5,157 bases of DNA, taken from an uncultured Collinsella sp. GTDB taxonomy: Bacteria; Actinomycetota; Coriobacteriia; Coriobacteriales; Coriobacteriaceae. The notes beneath the pieces are model-generated. The model was given only the letters and a program-made list of their open reading frames with translations. It did not search any database and was not told the DNA's origin. This document shows, one piece after another, positions 1 through 4,033 of the stretch. The DNA is taken from positions 1-5,157 of the forward strand of contig CAAECP010000141.1 in assembly GCA_900754385.1 (NCBI GenBank), in the 5' to 3' direction. The position numbers were made by a program, and so were the translations under genes. Each line of letters starts with the position of its first letter. Within the stretch, counting starts at the first letter, position 1.

Positions 1-101
1 AGGTGCCGGGAGCTATTTCCGCGTTGCGCTAGCTGCGGAAACGCGGGGTCCGTTCAGGCTGTTGCGTTGAGATTGAAAATCAACCGGTTTATCCACTTCG
101 G
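1..101. other. Non-coding left edge with competing hairpins
   Basis: No convincing gene is visible; the gene-free stretch runs on through element C to the pth stop, about 300 bases in all. Two hairpins compete for the same bases. TTTCCGC (16-22) pairs with GCGGAAA (35-41), and CCGCGTT (19-25) pairs with AACGCGG (40-46). A 12-base string, CTGCGGAAACGC (33-44), recurs exactly in inverted orientation at 249-260 inside element C. This suggests a decayed second copy of element C material. A Fur-box-like palindrome lies at 67-83. If the next gene to the left is also on the minus strand, this stretch is its upstream region, but that gene is out of view. Confidence 0.5.
67..83. promoter_or_regulatory. 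Fur-box-like palindrome (weak candidate)
   Basis: The 17 bases TTGAGATTGAAAATCAA pair in 6 of 8 positions around a central G. The inner 15 bases fit the 7-1-7 layout of Fur-family operators (TGA..TT-N-AA..TCA, compared with TGATAAT-N-ATTATCA). The controlled gene, if any, would be minus-strand and off the left edge. A chance match in an AT-rich spot is quite possible. Confidence 0.25.
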
Positions 102-299
102 CCTACCAAAGGGGGAGAGGTTTATTTTGGTCGGTTTTATCAGGTAAAACGGCAAAGGGGGCCGGCCTCGGGTTGTGATGAGGCCGGCCCCCTTTGGAGC
201 GTTATGCATGTATGTCGGCGCGCGGTTGATTGCGATGCCGCAACTGGGGCGTTTCCGCAGGTAAAACCTGCCAAAATAAACCTGTCCCTAAATAGTAGG
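102..299. repeat. Element C: ~200-bp inverted-repeat (MITE-like) element
   Basis: The outer arms at 102-139 and 262-299 are imperfect inverted complements. About 30 of 38 positions match, including a perfect 13-base run AGGTTTATTTTGG (118-130) against its complement at 271-283. Smaller hairpins lie inside each arm: GTTTTA/TAAAAC at 134-150 and GCAGGT/ACCTGC at 257-271. A strong GC hairpin sits in the middle (153-196). No open reading frame in the element looks real. Size and layout resemble elements A and B, but the terminal sequence differs, with only the hexamer GGACAG in common. The right end stops 2 bases short of the pth stop codon, so the element forms the immediate 3' region of pth. 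It could be a non-autonomous transposable repeat or a structured 3' UTR or terminator module. Confidence 0.6.
153..196 (-). terminator. 17-bp GC-rich hairpin, possible pth terminator
   Basis: CAAAGGGGGCCGGCCTC (153-169) pairs perfectly with 180-196 around a 10-base loop. On the minus strand the stem is followed by GCCGTTTT, a short T-run set off by three bases, so termination of pth transcripts is plausible but not textbook. On the plus strand no T-run follows. The stem lies about 105 bases past the pth stop, inside element C, which may have brought it there. Confidence 0.5.
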
Positions 300-301
300 T
301 T

Positions 302-931
302 CTAGTGCTTGCCGTTGGCGGAAGCGGCGCCGTTTACGTGATCGCGGGCGTAGATTACGCCGTGGACGATGGCCAGACCGGCGGCATCTGCGGCGCGGGC
401 GCAGGTGTCCTGGAAATCCTCGGCCTCGCGGGCGCGCAGCTGCTTAAGCACGTAGTCGGCGACGGCCATCTTACCGGGAGGGTTGCCGATGCCGGTGCGG
501 ATGCGGCTGAAGTCGCGGCTGCCCATCTTGTCGATGATGGAGCGCAGGCCGTTGTGACCGGCATGGCCTCCGCCCACCTTGACGCGCACGTCACCGGCGG
601 GAATGTCGAGCTCGTCGTGGATCACGAGCAGCTCCTCGGCCTTGATTTTGTACTCGCGGCAGAGCTTGGAGATGGGACCGCCCGAGGTATTCATGTATGA
701 CTGCGGCTTGACCAGTACAATCTGGCGCTTGCCTCCCTCTTCCTCGGGATCGTTGATGTTGATGAGCGCGACCTCGGCGCCTGCCTGGTTTTTCCAGTAC
801 GTGACACCGGCCTGACGGGCCAACTCGTCGATTGCTTTGAAGCCAGCGTTGTGGCGGGTCTCGGCATACTCATCGCCAGGGTTGCCAAGCCCGGCAACCA
901 TGCGAATCTTAAGCGGCTGTGCAGCTGCCAT
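302..931 (-). CDS. pth: Peptidyl-tRNA hydrolase
   Basis: This cytoplasmic enzyme cleaves the ester bond between peptide and tRNA in peptidyl-tRNAs that drop off ribosomes, recycling the tRNA. The 209 residues are slightly longer than the usual 190-200 because of a short N-terminal lead and a C-terminal tail. Conserved parts are GLGNPG (14-19), TRHNAGF with the catalytic His27 (E. coli His20), YMNTSG with Asn81 (E. coli Asn68), HDELDIPAG with Asp106 (E. coli Asp93), and GGGHAGHNGLRS with Asn127 (E. coli Asn114). All expected catalytic and binding residues are present. The ATG at 931 is preceded by AAAGGA (937-942) at 5 bases, which supports this start. A consensus-like -35 box lies upstream, so the gene probably has its own promoter. 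It ends in TAG, directly followed by element C. In many relatives pth follows rplY/ctc; here an accessory gene takes that place. Confidence 0.97.
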   Translation of the reverse strand: MAAAQPLKIRMVAGLGNPGDEYAETRHNAGFKAIDELARQAGVTYWKNQAGAEVALININDPEEEGGKRQIVLVKPQSYMNTSGGPISKLCREYKIKAEELLVIHDELDIPAGDVRVKVGGGHAGHNGLRSIIDKMGSRDFSRIRTGIGNPPGKMAVADYVLKQLRAREAEDFQDTCARAADAAGLAIVHGVIYARDHVNGAASANGKH

Positions 932-961
932 GTGCTTCCTTTCGTCGATTTGTCGCCTGCT

Positions 962-990
962 ATGGTGAGCGACCCTGTTGCCGCTGTCAA
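962..990 (-). promoter_or_regulatory. Candidate pth promoter
   Basis: On the minus strand a perfect -35 hexamer TTGACA (985-990) is followed after 17 bases by CACCAT (962-967). The latter matches the -10 consensus at only 3 of 6 positions, including the important second A and final T. The start point would be near 955, giving a leader of about 25 bases that contains the pth ribosome-binding site. A promoter here fits with the accessory unit and its repeats separating pth from prs. Confidence 0.4.
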
Positions 991-1045
991 ATGGAGGGTA
1001 ATTGAGGGCGTTTAGGGGCGTTTGGACGGCCGTCGAAATCAGAGG

Positions 1046-1249
1046 TGGACAGTTAGTTCGGATACGTATAAGTTCTGAGGGCTCGAAGTGCTCAATTCAA
1101 TGCCGATACGTTGTTTTGGAGCTTTAGTTAGTTCATATGGCGCTGTTTTGAAGTCTACCCTGCCTTCAAATAGGGCGAATGGTATAGAGATAGCCGCAAA
1201 ACAGCCTAATTCAATGTGTCCATTTATACGTATTTGAACTAACTGTCCA
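1046..1249. repeat. Element A: 204-bp MITE-like repeat, sibling of B
   Basis: The left end, TGGACAGTTAGTTC followed by GGATACGTATAAG (1046-1072), is the inverted complement of the right end (1223-1249) at 24 of 27 positions. The interior is AT-rich (about 42-47% GC in two sampled 60-base lines) and has no believable gene. A third copy of the repeat core, AGTTAGTTCA, occurs inside at 1126-1135. It directly follows a 12-mer TTTGGAGCTTTA (1115-1126) that is also present in element B. No clear target-site duplication is visible. The element begins 33 bases past the accessory gene's stop, so a minus-strand transcript would run into it and could fold into a long hairpin with a stem of about 27 bp. 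Confidence 0.75.
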
Positions 1250-1282
1250 GTCCTGTTCGGCGGCGCGCGGGTGATTCGCCGT

Positions 1283-2410
1283 TTAGACCGGCGCAAGGCT
1301 GATTCCGGCCCGCAGGGCGTTGAGCCAAGCGGCCTGACGCTTGCGATAGCCCTTGATACGGTATCGGAATCGGACTCCCGCGAGTCGATGCATCGTTTGG
1401 GCGAAGGCTTCGAGTGCAACAAGGTCTTTCATTTGGTCGCGATTGATAACCAGGACGTGGATGCCCATTGCCTTGAGGCCATTATTTCGATTGCCATCGT
1501 GGATGCGAGCGTTTTGAAGCTCGTGCCCAATTCCGTTGTATTCGTTGTCGACTCCGGCTGCCGGGCAATATAGGTCACAGATGGCATAGGGGATGCCCGA
1601 GGACATGTTGACCGCAAGGGTGTCGAAGTCGATTCGATAGTTGAGTAGCAGGCCTCCCATGGGCAGGCTGCAACATCCGAATCCGCCAAAGCGCATGGGC
1701 GCTCCGAGAACGGCAAACATTAGGGATTCGGCTGGGGATGCAGATCCGGGTCGGGCGAGCTTGACTGCCGTGCGAAACGAGGTGTATGAGCTGCTTTTGG
1801 CAAGCTGTGCAACAGTCTCGAGCTCTTCGATGGTCGTGGCGGGCTCGCATTTGTAGTGTGCCTGTTCGTAGCGGGTTTCGTTCTGTTGCTCGACCACCGA
1901 CTGGTTGCCCAAGCAATCGAGATCGCCCGTCGCTGCGCAGCCATCGCCCTTGGGCCAGATGTCGTCATGGGCAATGGGGTATGTTGCCCCGGGAGGAAGG
2001 GAGTAGGTTCCGAGCAGTTCCATGAGTAGCATCAAGGTTTTGGCGACTGATTCATTCTTGGAACAAAGCATGGCTGTCATGGCAGGAGACGTAGCGTAGA
2101 TGTCGGCCTCGACGTGCATAATTGCACCTTCAGGAAGCGGAGCGGAGAGAATATGCTGAAGAAGTCGCTTGTCGGGGCGCCTGTTGTCTTCGTTTGAAAC
2201 GAGAAGATCGAGCAGTTCGGAATCATCTTCATTCCAGGCGTCGAGTATCGAAAGTGCGCCAAAGTCTATCGCGTCATTGTTGGGAATGCAGCCAGCCAAG
2301 GCCTGTGCTTGCTGTTCGCTATCAACGGAGTCCCAGGGTAGGGCAGAGTACGCCCGTCGTGCGCGACGAATTGCGCGGAGGGCGGAGAGATGTGAAATCA
2401 CGGTCGTCAT
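1283..2410 (-). CDS. Accessory protein with Vsr/DUF559-like nuclease domain
   Basis: I do not recognise a named gene. The 375-residue protein has no signal peptide or clear membrane segment. Residues 1-20 (VISHLSALRAIRR) resemble the opening ISH.SAL motif of AbiEi-type proteins. The middle (about 25-215) is unassigned. From about 222 the pattern fits the Vsr/DUF559 branch of the PD-(D/E)XK fold: SPAES with Glu228, Asn257, ICDLYCP with Asp279, NEYNG with Glu290, His296, then HDGNRNNGLKAMG (Asp305, Arg308) and a strand HVLVIN. The usual E-(Y/V)-D-G is E-Y-N-G here, with Asn292. A role in DNA cleavage, repair or defence is inference; a DNA-binding regulator with a decayed nuclease fold is also possible. 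The ATG at 2410 has no Shine-Dalgarno. GC content is lower than in neighbouring genes, and MITE-like elements A and B flank it, which suggests acquisition. No antitoxin or toxin partner gene is next to it. Confidence 0.85.
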   Translation of the reverse strand: MTTVISHLSALRAIRRARRAYSALPWDSVDSEQQAQALAGCIPNNDAIDFGALSILDAWNEDDSELLDLLVSNEDNRRPDKRLLQHILSAPLPEGAIMHVEADIYATSPAMTAMLCSKNESVAKTLMLLMELLGTYSLPPGATYPIAHDDIWPKGDGCAATGDLDCLGNQSVVEQQNETRYEQAHYKCEPATTIEELETVAQLAKSSSYTSFRTAVKLARPGSASPAESLMFAVLGAPMRFGGFGCCSLPMGGLLLNYRIDFDTLAVNMSSGIPYAICDLYCPAAGVDNEYNGIGHELQNARIHDGNRNNGLKAMGIHVLVINRDQMKDLVALEAFAQTMHRLAGVRFRYRIKGYRKRQAAWLNALRAGISLAPV

Positions 2411-2416
2411 AGCTAT

Positions 2417-2450
2417 AACGTACTAAGTTGGCGGCAGAATGCGACCGCCA
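2417..2450 (-). promoter_or_regulatory. Possible leaderless promoter and operator of accessory gene
   Basis: TACGTT (2417-2422) lies 7 to 12 bases before the ATG and has the TAnnnT form of a -10 box. That spacing would place transcription start at the ATG, which would explain the missing Shine-Dalgarno. The matching -35 position reads GTCGCA (3 of 6). Two palindromes overlap the site: AACGTACTAAGTT (2417-2429; 5 of 6 pairs) over the -10, and TGGCGG-N10-CCGCCA (2429-2450) toward the -35. They could be operators. All of this is pattern-based. Confidence 0.3.
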
Positions 2451-2572
2451 TACCGTTCTTTTCGCTCAGCGGGGCGCTGCGCGCCATGAACGGCTGGGTG
2501 TTATGAAATCGGTGGAATCGGTTGAGGGGATTGCAGGAAATTGAGCTCTGCCGCGAAGGTTGACGATAGCTA

Positions 2573-2767
2573 CTGGACAGTTAGTTCAGATACGTATAAG
2601 ACGGCGGGCGTTCGAGGCGTTTCTAAGGGCTTTCGAGGGCGATTTGAGGGTAAATATGCGGCGGTCGTACTCGAAAGCGATGAGCTTTGGGCAGTATGGC
2701 GTTCGCCGGGGAGCTCAGAACGGCCTTTGGAGCTTTAAAAAAATACGTATCTGAACTAATTGTCCAG
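2573..2767. repeat. Element B: 195-bp MITE-like repeat, sibling of A
   Basis: The ends CTGGACAG...(2573-2597) and ...CTGAACTAATTGTCCAG (2743-2767) are inverted complements over 25 bases with one mismatch. The repeat matches that of element A closely; the left ends (2574-2600 and 1046-1072) differ at one base in 27. The interiors have diverged, but the 12-mer TTTGGAGCTTTA is shared (2726-2737 here, 1115-1126 in A) in the same orientation. The element lies about 20 bases beyond the prs terminator. A near-direct repeat GAAGGTTGACGA / GAAGGTTGTCGA (2555-2566, 2769-2780) flanks it, but not flush with the ends, so it is not a clean target duplication. Confidence 0.78.
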
Positions 2768-2787
2768 GGAAGGTTGTCGAGGGGTAG

Positions 2788-2819
2788 AAAAAGGGTCGGA
2801 AGCGAGCTTCCGACCCTTT
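2788..2819 (-). terminator. Rho-independent terminator of prs
   Basis: AAAGGGTCGGAAG (2790-2802) pairs perfectly over 13 bp with 2807-2819 around the loop CGAG. On the minus strand the stem runs directly into TTTTT (2788-2792). It lies 33 bases past the prs stop. This is a strong intrinsic terminator and separates prs from the accessory gene. Confidence 0.88.
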
Positions 2820-2852
2820 AAAAACACCAAAGATGATGAGATGCACGCTGGA

Positions 2853-3839
2853 TTACAGCGCGAAGTCGCCGCCGACGAGCGTGGAGACGGGCTCCTCGTG
2901 GTAAACGGCGGAGATGGCCTGAGCGAACTCCTCGGCGACCGAGATGGTCTTGATCTTGCCACCGACCTCGACGGGAATGGCGTCGGTGACGAGGCACTCG
3001 ACGATGGGGGCGTCGTTCAGACGCTCGATGGCCGGACCGGAGAAGATACCGTGAGTGGCGCAGACGTAGATGTCGCCAGCGCCCATAGCCTTGAGCTCCT
3101 TGACGTTGGCACACAGGGTGCCAGCGGTGTCGATCATGTCGTCGTTGATGATGCAGGTCTTGCCCTTGATGTCACCGATGATGCCCATGACCTCGGCGGC
3201 GTTGTGGCGCGGACGGCCCTTGTGGGCGATGGCCAGGTCGCAGCCGAGCATGTCGGACAGCTTTTTGGCGGCCTTGGCACGACCCACGTCGGGGGAGACG
3301 ACAACCAGGTTGTCGGTGTCGAAGTGCATGTCGTTGTAGTACTGGCCAAACAGCGGCAGCGCGGACAGGTGGTTAACCGGGATATCAAAGAAGCCCTGGA
3401 TCTGACCCTGGTGCAGGTCGAGGGTAATGATGCGGTTGACGCCGGCGCGCTCGAGTAGGTTGGCGACGAGGCGGGCGGTGATGGGCTCACGCGGGCCGGC
3501 CTTGCGGTCCTGGCGGGCATAGCCGTAGTGGGTGATAACGGCGGTGATGGAGCGGGCAGATGCGCGCTTGGCAGCGTCGGTGGCGATGAGCAGCTCCATG
3601 AGCATGTCGTTGACGTTGCCGCCGGCCACGGACTGAATCAGGAAGACGTCGGCGCCGCGGACGGTCTCGTCGTAGCGGGCGTAAATCTCACCGTTGGCGA
3701 ACTGCTTTAGCGTAAGGCCCGAAAGCTCGACCCCAAGGTACTCAGCAATCTTCTGAGCGAGGGGACGGTTGGAGGAACCGGAATACACGCGGATGGACTT
3801 GCGCATATTCTCCGACTTCTCGGGATCATTAATCGGCAT
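2853..3839 (-). CDS. prs: Ribose-phosphate pyrophosphokinase (PRPP synthetase)
   Basis: The enzyme transfers pyrophosphate from ATP to ribose 5-phosphate to make PRPP, the precursor of purine, pyrimidine, NAD, histidine and tryptophan synthesis in the cytoplasm. The 328 residues are normal for class I bacterial enzymes (about 315) plus a short N-terminal lead. Visible motifs are the ATP-binding RQDRK (109-113), the metal-binding DLHQGQIQGFFDIP (141-154), the flexible-loop catalytic KGRPR with Lys207 and Arg209, and the PRPP loop DDMIDTAGTL (233-242). The metal-site signature ends in PVN rather than the common PVD. The start at 3839 has an AAAGGAG seven bases upstream. The second Met (residue 12, before RKSIRVYSG) aligns with the usual family start but has a poorly spaced site. 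The gene is flanked by its own terminator and by the glmU terminator, so it is probably transcribed alone. Confidence 0.97.
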   Translation of the reverse strand: MPINDPEKSENMRKSIRVYSGSSNRPLAQKIAEYLGVELSGLTLKQFANGEIYARYDETVRGADVFLIQSVAGGNVNDMLMELLIATDAAKRASARSITAVITHYGYARQDRKAGPREPITARLVANLLERAGVNRIITLDLHQGQIQGFFDIPVNHLSALPLFGQYYNDMHFDTDNLVVVSPDVGRAKAAKKLSDMLGCDLAIAHKGRPRHNAAEVMGIIGDIKGKTCIINDDMIDTAGTLCANVKELKAMGAGDIYVCATHGIFSGPAIERLNDAPIVECLVTDAIPVEVGGKIKTISVAEEFAQAISAVYHEEPVSTLVGGDFAL

Positions 3840-3846
3840 TACCCTT

Positions 3847-3853
3847 CTCCTTT
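3847..3853 (-). promoter_or_regulatory. Ribosome-binding site of prs
   Basis: AAAGGAG on the minus strand ends 7 bases before the ATG at 3839. It decides in favour of the longer start over the internal Met codon at 3806, whose nearest GGAG is only 3 bases away. Confidence 0.8.
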
Positions 3854-3885
3854 ATACATCGAATGCCATATAGATGCCTTTTTGC

Positions 3886-3891
3886 ATTGTA
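3886..3891 (-). promoter_or_regulatory. Candidate -10 box of the prs promoter
   Basis: TACAAT on the minus strand matches the -10 consensus at 5 of 6 positions. It would start transcription near 3879, about 40 bases before the prs ATG. No good -35 box is found at normal spacing; TTGACG further upstream is too distant. A promoter is expected in this gap because glmU ends in a terminator. Confidence 0.35.
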
Positions 3892-3982
3892 ACCGTGCGG
3901 CGGGGTTAATCGGGTCTTGATAACGTCTTTACCGTCAACGGACACGAACCGACCACTCATCCGGTTGCGCAGGTCACGATAG

Positions 3983-4018
3983 AAAAAGGAGCCGCCCCCC
4001 ATGGGAACAGCTCCTTTT
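3983..4018 (-). terminator. Rho-independent terminator of glmU
   Basis: AAAAGGAGC (3984-3992) pairs with GCTCCTTTT (4010-4018), 9 bp around a 17-base loop that can itself fold through CCCATGGG. On the minus strand the stem ends in TTTTT (3983-3987). It lies 15 bases past the glmU stop. The plus-strand side also ends in TTTT, so weak two-way action is possible. Confidence 0.8.
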
Positions 4019-4033
4019 GTGCTTGATAAAACG

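Larger units (their letters stand above)
932..1282. other. Gene-free spacer between accessory gene and pth
   Basis: About 350 bases hold no believable gene. From right to left they contain a 33-base tail after the accessory gene stop, element A (1046-1249), a tandem GGGCGTTT (1006-1013 and 1016-1023), a 10-base palindrome GACGGCCGTC (1025-1034), and the candidate pth promoter. No remnant of rplY/ctc could be recognised. Confidence 0.7.
2411..2852. other. Gene-free spacer between prs and accessory gene
   Basis: About 440 bases hold no credible gene. From right to left they contain the prs terminator, element B, a stretch of about 150 bases with a short hairpin GGCGC/GCGCC (2473-2485), a direct repeat AATCGGT (2507-2513 and 2516-2522), and the candidate promoter of the accessory gene. 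Short plus-strand frames crossing element B have no recognisable protein content. Confidence 0.7.

Noticed and set aside
305..700. Plus-strand 131-codon frame over pth
   Set aside because: Antisense shadow of pth, whose catalytic motifs fix the true frame.
1039..1422. Minus-strand 127-codon frame through element A
   Set aside because: It begins inside the accessory gene in another frame and runs through the repeat; no recognisable domain.
2541..2754. Two overlapping plus-strand frames of 64-65 codons across element B
   Set aside because: They start outside or at the edge of the repeat, lack a convincing ribosome-binding site, and the two frames compete; the terminal-repeat bases explain their common residues.
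102..2767. CRISPR array from the repeated motifs
   Set aside because: The repeats are inverted pairs at the ends of ~200-bp units, not regularly spaced direct repeats, and no cas gene is present.
2555..2780. GAAGGTTGACGA / GAAGGTTGTCGA as a target-site duplication of element B
   Set aside because: The copies are 6 bases and 1 base from the element ends and differ at one position, so they are not a clean duplication; kept only as a remark on element B.
2760..3458. Plus-strand open frame of 232 codons opposite prs
   Set aside because: It is the antisense shadow of prs, with low-complexity Gly/Val/Asp-rich content produced by the GC-biased codons of the real gene.
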